Positions 22,523 through 33,728 of a stretch of 64,000 nucleotides of DNA are shown here, piece by piece. The notes below the pieces were generated by a model, which was not told the DNA's origin, made no database searches, and was given only the letters and a program-made list of their open reading frames with translations. The DNA is taken from positions 41,296,501 to 41,360,500 of the forward strand of contig BRKX01000004.1 in assembly GCA_026008535.1 (NCBI GenBank), in the 5' to 3' direction. Source of the DNA: Perilla frutescens. Taxonomy: Eukaryota > Streptophyta > Magnoliopsida > Lamiales > Lamiaceae. Within the stretch, counting starts at the first letter, position 1. The number at the start of each line of letters is the position of its first letter. The translations under genes were made by a program, and so were the position numbers.

Positions 22523-23539
22523 TGTTAGAATTCATTGCCGAAAAATACTGAAATTAGACACAGAATTGTAATGTCAACCTCAATATCACAAATAGTTAAC
22601 ACAACTATCTTAACATAAATATGCTGGAACTATAAACATAATAGCACGAGAATTAATTTTAAATCACACACAATATGTATGTGATTGCCACAGGGCGAAA
22701 TTATGTTGCAACAAGCCAACACAGTTGTTAAGTTGATGATGTCAAACGCTGAGTTCTCGACACATCAAGAAAAATACATGAACACTATTCTAGTTTATAA
22801 CCAAAAATGAATTCAAAATACAAATTAACCTACCGTTAATTTGTAGACAAACTAGCCTTGATTTCACAACCTTACTATCTATCCTAACTTGTACAATCCG
22901 TTCTCATGAAGTGATTGAACAACAACAAAGGAAGAAGAATGAACGAAGAACGAAATCTAAAGCTAAGTTTGTGACTCAAGCTTTTCAATCTTCACATGCA
23001 GCGGAAAGATAATTTGTGCTTGAATAATTCTTCTCAAGTGTAACTCTTGCTTCTTTAATAAGATCTTCATCACTTGAGTCGAACATGGTCTACGTTCATC
23101 TTCTAGATCATGTGTGTGAGTTCCATAACTGCCGTCTACTTCATGCCTTAGTAAAAACCGTTCCATATTGTGGCAAGAGAGAACAACCCACGACCTAAAC
23201 CAATTCTTTTTCTTTTTCTCCTGCACGTTGAACTTTAAAAGAAGTGGTTAAAAAAAAGATAACCATAAACCTAAAGAATAGGAGATAGAGTTTTGACTTT
23301 GTCAAACTCTATTATAAATAATAATATATCTAATATGTATATATCCGTTTATTTGAAATAATTATTTCATGGATATATACATAATCTAAGATATATAAAA
23401 TATGATTTATTAATTAAAATAAATAAATAGAACTAGGAAAGGATAAGATTAATCACGACTATGTCACAGACAATGTCGTAAGAAGTCTGTATGACATTGC
23501 GTTCAACATTGAATCATCAATGTCAGACAGTACTTAACA
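22523..23539 (-). repeat. 5' LTR of Sirevirus-like element 2, complete
   Basis: The LTR is 1,017 bp with ends TGTTAG and TTAACA. Its 22,922-23,539 part matches 14,091-14,708. It contains the palindrome TTTGACTTTGTCAAA at 23,292-23,306. A segment from about 22,652, with TTTTAAATCACACAC and a GTATGTGATTGCC block, recurs in the solo LTR near 34,383. Confidence 0.87.
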
Positions 23540-23550
23540 ATATATATATC

Positions 23551-24259
23551 TAGTAAAACCTCCATATAAGAATACTCTATAAAAGAATAACCTCCTTATA
23601 GTAATAAAAAGTTGTGGTCCCAACTCGGGACCAGTTATAAATAAGAATAACCTCTACATTGTAATATTTCGGTATTTTTTTAGGACCATCCTTAAGAAAT
23701 TTACCTCCATATAGTAATAAAGTGACATTAAATTTCATATATATTAAAATATCTATATAAAATGTCTAGAACTATTTTAACTACATATGTTACATTAAAC
23801 TTAAGATTGTATAAAATACTTATTTAAAGTTATTTGTGGTAGTGCTTTAATTTTTTGGGTTAATATTACACCCTTTAACTTGCATGATCGATGTAATTAG
23901 TCAATAAGATCACTTTCTTGTTGAATCTAAAACATTTACAACTTGTCCAACATGTTTGAAACTTGTTGACACAATACTTTTTCTACTTCTACACTATCAT
24001 TCTTTGGATTATCACCATGCGCATCTTGCGTGATTCCTATATGATGTATTATTCGGTTAGAGCACATGAATGAATCTTATATATATACCTTTTGAATTCA
24101 TGTTTTTAAATATGAACGGACATTTCCAAGTGTTATATAATATATATTGATTTTTTTTAAAAATAATGATTTTTATATGTAAACTCTATATAAGAATAAC
24201 CTCCTTATAGTAATATTTTTCTCTGGTCCCAACGATATTACTGTATAGAGGTTTTACTG
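23551..24259. mobile_element. Emigrant/Lemi1-like (pogo, Tc1-mariner) MITE
   Basis: The right end reads GTTTTACTG followed by TA, the reverse of the CAGTAAAACCTCTATA terminus known from Emigrant/Lemi1 elements of plants. The left end opens TAGTAAAACCTCCATAT, one base off the canonical start. Inner inverted copies of a TATAGTAATA...GGTCCCAAC block occur near both ends (about 23,597-23,626 and 24,208-24,232). The target is TA. There is no coding capacity across about 709 bp. Confidence 0.7.
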
Positions 24260-24623
24260 TACATACATATAGTATAGAGATCAAATAAGAACCAATGTCC
24301 TGTGTAGGAACTAGGAACTAATATGGAGCGTTGGATCAATGATTTTCTAAGGCTTAGATCAATCTCAAAAAAATGGGGTCAAAAATGCAATATCTTAAGA
24401 ATTATATTAAGTTGAGGGTATATATGTCATTGTAATGCATATTAAAAATCTGCAGTAAATATCTGTTCCATATATAGTGGGATTTATATGGGAACGATTT
24501 TTTTTTTATTTTGGACGGTTTTCATAACTCATTTTTTACAGAGTTGTATCTATCGGTGTTTCATATATTGCTTGCGTCTCTTACGGTTGAAGAAGTCGTT
24601 CCGGATAATTTTTTTATCGGCTT

Positions 24624-25870
24624 CCACAAGTTCTTATTCCATCGTATATTATCATCACTCTAGTCATCATCTGATTATGGAAGATACAGGTATTATGTTC
24701 TCCATTAATGTATCTTTGTAGGTATAGAGATATGGGTGAAATCTGGTACAGACGCGTATTTCTGACGTTTAGCAAATTTATTATGCATAATTAGCAAATT
24801 ATATATATGTTAATAGCAAATCGGAAATACTTTTATGTGAAAATATGATTTTTTAAATGGTTTCAATATGCTTTACATGATACTGAGATGTTCGCAGACA
24901 ATGGGTATTTCATATTTATTATAGACGATAGATACTTTTCGTATTTGGTTGTGGAATTTTTGAAGTTATTAAAAAAATAGTTAAAATGGCATGAATTGTT
25001 GTGTGCAAAATAAGAATGTATTTTTTTCCACAAGTTCTTTGTCCATCGTATATTATCACCACTCTTGTCATCGTCTGATTATAGAAGATACAGTTATTAT
25101 TTTATCGAATAATGTATCTTTGTAGGTGTAGGGATATGGACATAATCTGTTACGGATGCGTATGTCCAACGTTTAGAAAATTTTGTATGTATAATTAGCA
25201 AATTATAGATATGTTAATAGCAAATCGGGAATACTTTTATGTGAAAATATGATTTGTTTTTTTTATGATATGATGGTATTTTGTTTTTTTTAATGGTTTC
25301 AATATGCTTTACATGATACTGAGATGTTCACAGACAATGGGCATTTCATATTTATTATAGACGATAGATTTTTTCGTATTTGGTTTTGGAATTTTTGAAG
25401 TTATTAAAAAAAATAGTTAAAATGGCATGAATTATTGTGTGCGAAATAAGAATGTATTTTTTTTTCACAAGTTCTTAGTCCATCATATATTATCATCACT
25501 CTCTTCATCGTCTGATTATGGAAGATACATGTATTATATTATCGATTAATGTATCTTTATAGGTGTAGGGTATGGACAGAATCTGTTACAGATGCGTATG
25601 TCCGACGTTTAGCAAATTTATTATGCATAATTAACAAATTATAGATATGTTAATAACAAATCGGAAATACTTTTATGTGAACATATGATTTGTTTTTTTT
25701 TTATGATAGGATGGTATTTTGTTTTTTTTTCTAATGGTTTCAATGTGCTTTGCATGATATTGAGATGTTCGCAGAGAATGAGCATTTCATATTTATTATA
25801 GATGATAGATGCTTTTCATATTTGGTTGTGCAATTTTTGAAGTTATTAAGAGAAAAAATAGCGCATGCAT
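24624..25870. repeat. three direct repeats of about 0.4 kb in MULE A
   Basis: Copies begin at 24,624, 25,028 and about 25,465 with (C/T)CACAAGTTCTT and run through the same order of landmarks: GTCATCxTCTGATTAT, GAAGATACA, AATGTATCTTTxTAGGT, TTAATAxCAAATCGG, TTTCAATxTGCTTT and GAAGTTATTAA. Periods are about 404 and 437 bp. The third copy ends just before the FAR1 exon, so the array looks like an amplified subterminal or promoter region. Confidence 0.85.
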
Positions 25871-25929
25871 GATTACTTTTAAAGTATGAAGTTATTTATA
25901 GTATATCATATGCACGTGTATAGCATATA

Positions 25930-26361
25930 TTGTGTGTATTTATAGCTTTGTTTTATATAGCAGGAATTAATGCTGATGCAGTTTTGGGTCCTTGTGGAAG
26001 CTACATACCAGAATGTAATCAATCTTTGAAGTCATTTGTTGGTCAGCAATTTAAAAATCTCGAAGAAGCAATTACCTTTTATCGGATTTATGGTGAAGCA
26101 GGTGGTTTTGACATTCGTCTTGGCTCGGAAAAAAATATTGATAGTGTTGTTCTTTGGAAGTATGTGGTATGTAATCGTGAAGGGCAAAAAAATTCACTTC
26201 CAGATGAAGTGAACAATGATGATGAGAAGGAGAAGAAGACGAAGAGATGTAGAGTTTCAAGAAAAGTGGATTGCATGGCTCGTTTGGTTGTAAAATATGT
26301 TGCAGAATATGGCTCGTTAATGCACAACACATTTCTTTCTGATCTGATACCCATTTCTTAA
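25930..26361 (+). pseudogene. FAR1 DNA-binding domain exon of MULE A transposase
   Basis: The frame encodes FVGQQFKNLEEAITFYRIYG, then GGFDIRLGSEKN, WKYVVCNREGQ and a basic CRVSRKVDCMARL. This is the order of the FAR1/WRKY-GCM1-type zinc-binding domain found at the N-terminus of FAR1-family proteins and of the MULE transposases they derive from. A likely splice acceptor (tatagCAG) lies at about 25,960-25,963, so the exon proper probably starts near 25,964. No MULE DDE or SWIM domain follows; the frame stops at 26,361. It is a remnant, probably not a functional host FAR1 gene. Confidence 0.7.
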
Positions 26362-26791
26362 TAATTTGCTAATCGTATGGCTCTAATTTGCTATAAACAG
26401 AAGACCATTTTGCTAAAACTCGAATCTGAGTATCAAAATATCACAGTTGCAAAATTTGCTAATCAAATAGTACTAATTTGCTAGAAATACAAACCAATGT
26501 CAACTAATACGCGCAAAGGCAAAACATTATTTAATAATCTGCTAAGCATTTCTTAATAATTTGCTAATCATTCCTAATAAATTGCTACATACATCAAAGT
26601 AAATCGAATCGAAACCAAAATGTAGAACGTTTGAGCTATAACTAATGCATATACAATGTACTAATCATAACTGATTAATTTGCTAATAACCCATACATAT
26701 ACAATGTGCTAATCATTAATTTATTTAATCACTGGCCAGGCTACACGAAAATCAAACAAACCCACAACACAAACATATTATTTACATTTCA

Positions 26792-27097
26792 TTAAAAAAA
26801 TTGATTGTTAGAATGCTTAATCAAAAACCAATACCCACATGCATAGCAGCGAATTGTTAGCACCCAGTAAGCGATCTTTGGAGGCACGTCTTTTATATCA
26901 AGGTGCAGTAAGGCACCAAATCCTAAATCTTGAACACTTTGCTTTTGAGTTTCATTAAACTTCGCTATTGCATTCCACAGAGCCATATGATTAGTTCGAT
27001 TTTTAAGATTTGAATAATCTTCTCTTGGACGCTTTTCGACCGCATTCGATTTTTTTTCCACGTGTGGACCTGCAGTAGCGCATTCAGCTACATTCAC
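26792..27097 (-). pseudogene. fragment resembling MULE-associated Ulp1-protease proteins
   Basis: The minus-strand frame encodes LWNAIAKFNETQKQSVQDLG and FGALLHLDIKDVPPKIAYWV. These resemble the segment upstream of the cysteine protease domain in the large plant Ulp1-like proteins carried by some MULEs. The protease domain itself is not present. It is oriented opposite to the FAR1 exon. I assign it from memory of the family pattern, so confidence is limited. Confidence 0.45.
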
Positions 27098-27794
27098 ATC
27101 ATGTCGTCACTTTGACCTAACCTCGCGAGCGCATTCGTCATCACCTGCTAAAATAAAAAAGAAAAGGATCACGTTAGATGCTAACATTTTTAAAAACATA
27201 ACAAATACCACATTTGAAATATTAATAAAAAACCAATACGCATAGGCTTTTATAATCATATATAAATCATTTTCCTAAATACTGATGTTAATTTGATAAA
27301 AAAATAAAATAAAATAAACACGAGCACAACCATCCAGATTCTCACTTTGCTAATCATATATTCAAAATTTGCTATTAACTAAAAATAAATATGCTATAAA
27401 CAACCCCAATTTGACATAAATAACAAATATTCATAAAACCACAACCTACCAAGTTAATTTGCTAAACAACCCCAAGGAATAATTTATCCAATTGCATACA
27501 ACACTAAACTATATATAGTTATACACAAAGCACGAGATGAAGAAAACAACACCAGATTTCTTGAGAAAAATCCCAATAGTGAACACGTATCAATAATTCA
27601 GACCACATAACACAATTTAACAAATTATTTGTAAATTATTAGCACCAGATTTCTTCTGAATAATTTGCTAATAATATACAAATAATTTACTAATATACCA
27701 AAATCTTAAATATTGCTAATAATATACAAATAATTTGCTAAATGCAGCAACTCAAATTACATCAGAAAAAATTGAATTAATGGCGGGATAACTA

Positions 27795-28260
27795 CCTGTT
27801 CGTACAGCCTTCGCGCTCTTCCTCATTTTCCGATGAGCGTCCAAAGTCCGGTCGGCCTTCTAGCGGTGGAGAAGAGCTGTCGTCTGGGCAGGGATTGGGT
27901 TTAGTTTGGGCGTTGAGCGACTGGCGTGAGTGTGGTGTCTGCTATCGTGGGGCAGCGCGTGGTTCCGGCGAACGTCTAGAGTTGTATGGCGGGCGTCCGT
28001 CATCTGAGGCCGTCTGGCGGCGTCTGTCGGCGTACGTCGCAGGGATACGTCTGGCGGCGTATGGCAGACGGGCGTCGTTCGGCGGTGTAGGGGCGGAGAA
28101 TCGGTTGTTGCAGTCGATAGGCGGCGTCTGGGAAGGGGTCTGATCGTCGATGTGCGACCGGGAGCGATGAGCAGTGTTAGACGGCGACGAGAGCTTGAAG
28201 ACGGCGGAGGCGAGGTTGAAGAATCGGGTTGGAGAATTTTTCCGATTTATTTTCTAGGGT
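27795..28260 (-). other. GC-rich right part of MULE A
   Basis: Within AT-rich DNA, about 400 bp become strongly GC-rich with repeated GGCGTCTG/CGTCTGGCGGCGT phrases. It lies on the 5' side of the minus-strand Ulp1-like fragment and could be its decayed first exon or promoter, or captured host DNA as in Pack-MULEs. The open frame 27,895-28,143 (+) has no recognisable domain. Confidence 0.45.
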
Positions 28261-28527
28261 TTCTTCATTTGCTATTAATGAATGAACGATTTTTTTTAGC
28301 AAAATTGTTCCCACTTCCTAGATATTTGGTTTTTCAATAATACCCTTATTATATTTCAAATTTAGGTACAAAATTATCATTTTGCAATTTGATCCCTAAA
28401 ATCTCAAATCAATCTTGTCCTTTCAAATTGTCCAGATCTGTGGATGTAAATGGTTTCTAGTTCCTACATAGGGGTATGGTTATCATTTTAACCCACCCCT
28501 ATACATACATACATATATATATATATG

Positions 28528-29740
28528 TATAGGAGATGGGTTCAAATAGGAACCAATCCCCATGAGAATCTAAGAACCAATTAAATTCAATAATTTTGAT
28601 GACATGGCGGATAAAAACGCGGTGACATAGTTGTAAATATGAAAAATTCGAAATATAAGGGGTATTTCCAGAGTTTTTTTATAAAGTGATGTCATCATCT
28701 TTTTAAAAATTCTTAAAAACTTTAAATAATCATAACTTACTCATTTTTTATCCAATTTACGCAAAAAATATATCAAATTAAAGATTTTTTCATGCTCTTT
28801 CATTTAAGATCCATAGTGCAGATGTGTATTTGAGCAAAAATTGATGAGAAATACAAAAAACTTTTTTTTCACGTATATTCAACTCGTAACTGTCAGATAT
28901 TGCTAATATGATATCAAAATATTGCTCATATCTTGTGCTTATGTTGCTAATATGAAATTTTTTATTTACGACTTTGAACGTTAATTTGCTTTTATGAGAA
29001 AATAGTTAAAGTATGAACTATATATAGTGAAGTTCATAAACAATTATAACTTTATCAATGTTCATATTGTTTTGAAAACTTGTAATATTTGAGAATTTAA
29101 GTCATATTAGCATATCATTATTCACATATTAGCAACATGCATGATGCTAACATATTGGCAAATTATTAGTCACATATTAGTAGTATGTATATTTCTAACA
29201 TATTAGCAATATGTTGTATGTATGAATGATGTTATACATGTTAAATAATACTCCCTCCGTCCCAATAGCAAGGTCCACCTTTTTATTATTTACTCTCTCT
29301 ATTTTAATAGAAAGTGGACCTTGCAAACGGGACGGATGGAGTATTATTTTAAATGTGGTCTAATGTTATATGTGTGGTGTTTAATACGTGTCAATTTAGT
29401 ATTATGATCTCGTTAAGTTAGCAATATGAGTCTACCCCATGTTAGCAACAAAATCTCTCATGTTAGCATATTAATACAACGCCAGAAAAGACAACGATTT
29501 TAAAGTGTTGTCTATTTAATTATGGGAATTGGGCCCAAAATTCGAAAAAACATAACCTAATTTCTAAATTACAAAAATATCCCCGCCTTCATTAAGTTCT
29601 CAAATATTACAAATTTGTCACCTTACTTTGACTAAAACATTGACTAAATTGTAGCCATTAGGTCTAATCAAATCTAAAGTTAAAATTGGTTCCTAGGTTC
29701 TCATGGGGGGATTGGGTTCTATTTGATCCATTCCATATAT
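28528..29740. mobile_element. MULE B: short non-autonomous Mutator-like element
   Basis: The left end GGAGATGGGTTCAAATAGG followed by CCATGAGAATCTAAGAACCAATT matches the reversed right end (GGAATGGATCAAATAGAACC then CCATGAGAACCTAGGAACCAATT), an inverted terminus of roughly 50 bp or more. There is no coding. The inside carries GCTAATATG words on the left and CATATTAGC words on the right. Flanking AT repeats hide any target duplication. Confidence 0.6.
29249..29343. mobile_element. Stowaway-like MITE nested in MULE B
   Basis: Inverted ends CTCCCTCCGTCCC and GGGACGGATGGAG are bounded by TA on both sides; inner arms AAGGTCCAC / GTGGACCTT also pair. The element is about 91 bp and folds nearly end to end, the form of Stowaway/Tc1-mariner MITEs. 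Confidence 0.88.
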
Positions 29741-31559
29741 ATATATATATATATATATATAGTTGGGTTCCAGAAGGAACTACACCCTAGGTGAGAACCG
29801 AGAACCAATCTGAGCCATAGATCTCGCCTATTTGGACGGCCAAGATATGTTCCAAAATTCAAAAAAATGAGGTGGCAATCTCGTAATAACGTCCAACTTC
29901 GCTGCCCCTGAATCTTAGTAAGGGTAAAATCGAAAATTTTGAAAATATATGAATACTCAGAATTTACATGTATATTTTTCAATTCAGGGTTTTAGCACTG
30001 TAATTTCCTATTTTAGCATTGTCATGACCTTTTTTAGCATTGTTATAACTTATTTTAGCATTACTCTTTTTTAGCATTAGCATAAAAAAATGTCGTCGAT
30101 ATTGATATTGAATTATCAATATAGTGCAACCACGAACTTACGCAAACCCAGAAGCCAAAAAAATTGAAGAAAAATTGAAAAAAACTCGAATTCAACCGTC
30201 AAACTCTCCCGAAAACATCATTAAAATCTTCAGAAGGCATGAAAATTCAAGATAATATGTCGTTCATTTTTATTTTTTAGAAATTTCGTTTGATTTTCTA
30301 GCAATTATATTATGTTGATTTAGCAGTTTCCGTAGCTATAAACATTCATTTAGCATTATATTATGATGATTTAGCAATTTCTTTCGTGTTTTTGTAAGCA
30401 TAGCACATACAAAAATCTAATCTTCAACAAACTGTGTTTATTTTATTGCATGATAATTTATCAGTTTCATTTTCATTCTGCTCATGACAAAAAACCTGTA
30501 TGAAAATGTTAACCTTACCAATGTTGGCAAAGTATTTGTGATTTATGTGTATATTTTTCAATTTCATATTTTAGCATTATCATTTCCTATTTTAGCATTG
30601 TCATGGCTTATTTTAGCACTCTCATGACTTATTTTAGCACTCTCATAATTTATTTTAGCATGTCATTTGTGTTAGTATTAGCATGAAAAATATCGTCGGT
30701 ATTTCAAAAAATCCATGAACAAACACTGTTACAAGTTGAAAAATTGTGATTTTTTTATTTTAGTAATTTGTATTGTCATGACATATTTTAGCATGAGTCT
30801 TGTCTCAGCATTACCATAAAAAAATATAATTGGCATTGTAAAAAACCTATAAACAAACATTGTTACACATTGTTCAATTGTCATTTCCTATTTTAGCATT
30901 GTAATGACTTATTTTAGTTTTGTCATAACTTTTTTTAGAACTGACACGACCGTTGTTTAGCGTGACACTTGTTTTAGCATTAACATGAAAAATGTCATCG
31001 ACATTTCAAAAAACCATGAATAAACACTGTTATATGTTGTTGAATTTGTGATTTTTTATTGTAGCATTGTCATGACTTATTTTAACACTAACACGAATCC
31101 TCTTTAGCATGACTACTGTTTTAGCATTAGCATAAAAAATGCCATTTTCTCCCTAACCCTACTCCCACTTATTTTTAAGCACTATTATTTTACAATTTTA
31201 GCACAGTTATCTCTCATTTTAGACTTATCTTTTACACAGAAAAGGGAATATAATCAGTATGTATATTAGCATTATATAAAAATCAATATTTTGTAGTAAT
31301 TGAAGCATATTATCATTAAAGTGAACATATAACCTCATAATATTGTTAATAACTAAATTTAATGCATTCTCATTAAAAGTAAATGTCTTATTAGTAGTAT
31401 AACGAACTATATTAGCACCACAAACGGTAAAATTAACATTATCAAAACATTTATTAGCAATGCAAGAAAAAAATATTAGCCATGTCTATTAGCATTACAT
31501 GAAAGAATATTACTATCATTAATAAAAAATCAGTATGAAAAAGTACAAAAAAAATGTAT

Positions 31560-32241
31560 CTATTTCTTCCCACAGTTCCTAGAATCATGATTGTATTTCT
31601 TCTCACACTTCTTGCAGGTCCTTAAAGGTTTTTTGCGGGTCCTTAAAGAAATATCAGCTATGCATGTTAGCATTACCGTTGCCTTGTGAAGAACCCAAGA
31701 ATAACATTCAGCATCCTCACCCGACATTAAAGCAGCCCCAAAGGTCACAAGCTTCTCATGATTGTCCTTTCCAGTGAAGGGTGCAAAAATCATTGAATAC
31801 CTGCAATCATGTAAAAATTCACAAATCTCTGTTATTATAATATCTTTCTCATCATAAATAAAAGACTACAAATGCTAACTTTATCGCCTACCAAAATATT
31901 CAAACATTAACTAACAATGCTAAAAAAGATAATGGAAGTGCTAAAATTACAACTACCAATGCTAAAACAACAGAATGCAAATGCTAAAATAATAGAACGA
32001 CAAGTATAAATAATAAGCAGACTAACCTGTTAGTCCTATATATTGCATCAAACGACACAACTTCTCCGAATAGCGAAAAGTTCCTTCTTGATATTGGATC
32101 AGCCCAAAACAGACATTTCAACTGATCATTCTTGTTAACTTCATAATCAAATGTAAAAGCAGAGCAGAGTTCATGCCTTTTGCCCATTTTATCCAACAAA
32201 ATCGAAGAGAATCGCGTGAAAAAATCGCAGGAAAAGTACAA
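31560..32241 (-). pseudogene. FAR1/MULE transposase remnant with intact intron
   Basis: The first exon (to 32,027) encodes FDYEVNKNDQLKCLFWADPI and GEVVSFDAIYRTNR, the start of the MULE transposase DDE domain. An intron with GT...AG borders lies at 31,801-32,026; the junction ACAG/gttagt and ttgcag/GTATTC joins in frame. The second exon encodes MIFAPFTGKDNHEK and TFGAALMSGEDAE, then jumps to a C-terminal zinc motif CKKCEKKYNHDSRNC before a stop at 31,560-31,562. The central and SWIM regions are missing, so this is an internally deleted copy. No FAR1 N-terminal domain is seen upstream. Confidence 0.7.
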
Positions 32242-33300
32242 TAAATTTTTTGCCCAATGCAGGCTTCAAAGACGGTTCACATTCAGGTGTGTAAAATTCA
32301 AAAAACACAGGTGAAATCTCTAAAGTGGTGGAAACACAATCTGCACATTAATCAATACACAACTAATCACATTAATGCTTAATAATGTTAAAATTGTTCA
32401 CAGTGGTGCTCAAATAGGTTACAGAAGTGCTAAACATTTTAATACTAGTGCTAAACTATTTGTTGGCAACATGTTTTTCTAATATTCAATTGTTTTTATA
32501 ATTTGTAATTCGTGCAAATATGCAGAGATACATGAACATAGTAATTACAAAAAATGATAAAACTAATTATTACCAGTGCTATAAAACTTTATTAACAAGA
32601 TGTTTTTATGACATTCATTCTATTTTACAATGCTAATAACTAGTTACATAATGCTAATAATCCATGTTGTGATGCTAACAAATCTGCAGAGATACAGGTA
32701 TATATAAATATGAAATCATAATCTACATAGCCAAAAATTAAAAGTTCAATTTAATCAGCTTAATCAACATTATCGAACAAATCTAAAACACAACAAAATC
32801 GAAGAGAATCGCGTGAAAAATCATAGAAAAAGTACAACAGAATTTTTGGATGGTTCACATTCAGGTGTGCAAAATTCAGAAAACAAAGGTGAAATCTCCA
32901 AAGTGATAGAAACAGAATCTTCACATTAATCAATACACAACTAATCACGTTAATGCTTAATAATGCTAAAATTGTTCATAGTGATGCTAAAATAGGTTAC
33001 AAACAGTGCTAAAACTAATTACACCAGTGCTAAAAATACATGTTGATCCTCAAAAATAAAAAGTTCAACTTAATCAGCTTAATCAACATAAAACACAACA
33101 AAATCGAAGAAAATCGCGTGAAAAAATCGCAGGAAAAGTACAACAAAAATATTTTTACCTGGCATCATCATCCAAGAACAACGAACAACCAAAACTCTAG
33201 GGGAACTCGCGTGAAGGACAATTAAGATGAATCGACTGGAATCTGAATTACATAAACATAACAAAATTGAAGAGAAATCAAAGAGAATCGTGTGAAAAAA
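32190..33300. repeat. segmental direct repeats in MULE C
   Basis: A block starting AAAATCGAAGAGAATCGCGT recurs at about 32,199, 32,787, 33,100 and, more loosely, 33,265. The first two copies extend through GGTTCACATTCAGGTGTG and ATCAATACACAACTAATCAC, placing them about 578 bp apart. This looks like tandem duplication within the element. Confidence 0.75.
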
Positions 33301-33728
33301 TCTCAGCTTCATCAATCTTATCGAACAAATCTAAAATAAAAACGGATAAAAAAATCACAGGAATCCATCCAAGAGCATCGAATAACAAAAACTCCAGGGA
33401 AATCGCGTGAACAACGATTAAGAAGAATAGATTACGAAAGGAATCGACTGAAATCTGGATACATAAACACAACAAAATCAATATGAAAAAAGGAAACAGA
33501 TTCGGAAAGGAAAACAACGAAGGAAAGAAAGATTTCATTCCAAAAATAATAGAATTCCAAAATTACAAAAATACCCCAGTTCATTAAAAAGTTGGTAATA
33601 TTACAAGAATGCCACCGCATTTTTTTAATTTTAGAACGTATCTTGGCCATCCAAATAGGCAAGATTGATGGCTGAAATTGGTTCTCAGTTCTCACTTGGG
33701 AGTGTGGTTCTCACATGATCCAATCCAC

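Larger units (their letters stand above)
14091..23539 (-). mobile_element. Sirevirus-like Ty1/copia retrotransposon 2
   Basis: Direct repeats at 14,091-14,708 (partial) and 22,523-23,539 flank a minus-strand internal region in copia order: gag, protease, integrase, RT, RNase H, then an extra ORF before the 3' LTR. The PBS on the minus strand reads TGGTATCAAAGTC, a variant of the initiator-Met site. Several CTCCCCCTTA copies (purine tracts on the minus strand) lie near the 3' LTR. Long gag, env-position ORF and repeated purine tracts are Sirevirus hallmarks. The left LTR is interrupted at 14,091 by the gypsy insertion, so its first ~400 bp lie off the window. Frameshifts and stops make it inactive. 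Confidence 0.85.
24272..28504. mobile_element. MULE A: Mutator-like element with FAR1 exon
   Basis: Inverted termini: the left end GTATAGAGATCAAATAAGAACC...TGTAGGAACTAGGAACTAA corresponds to the reversed right end GTATAGGGGTGGGTTAAAATGATAACC...TGTAGGAACTAGAAACC. The flanks ATACATATA (24,263-24,271) and ATACATACA (28,505-28,513) agree at 8 of 9 bases, fitting a Mutator 9-bp duplication, though the sequence is simple. Inside are a FAR1-domain exon (+), a fragment like those in Ulp1-protease MULEs (-), direct repeats, and many AGCAAATT motifs that switch orientation mid-element. Confidence 0.6.
29762..33728. mobile_element. MULE C: Mutator-like element with FAR1-type transposase remnant
   Basis: The left terminus (GTTGGGTTCCAGAAGG... 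GTGAGAACCGAGAACCAATC... CCTATTTGGACGGCCAAGAT... GAGGTGGC) is mirrored on the right (reverse of 33,610-33,728) with small differences over about 115 bp. It contains transposase exons on the minus strand at 31,560-32,241. TTAGCAT motifs fill the left half and ATGCTAA motifs the right half. Confidence 0.72.

Noticed and set aside
25930..26361. Functional host FAR1/FHY3-like gene.
   Set aside because: Only the N-terminal domain is present, inside MULE termini, without the DDE and SWIM domains.
27895..28340. Two plus-strand GC-rich frames as genes.
   Set aside because: No domain, no splice context, and they run against the orientation of the neighbouring minus-strand fragment.
28505..28527. Reliable 9-bp target duplications for all three MULEs.
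   Set aside because: Flanks are AT or CATA repeats, so any match is uninformative except weakly for MULE A.
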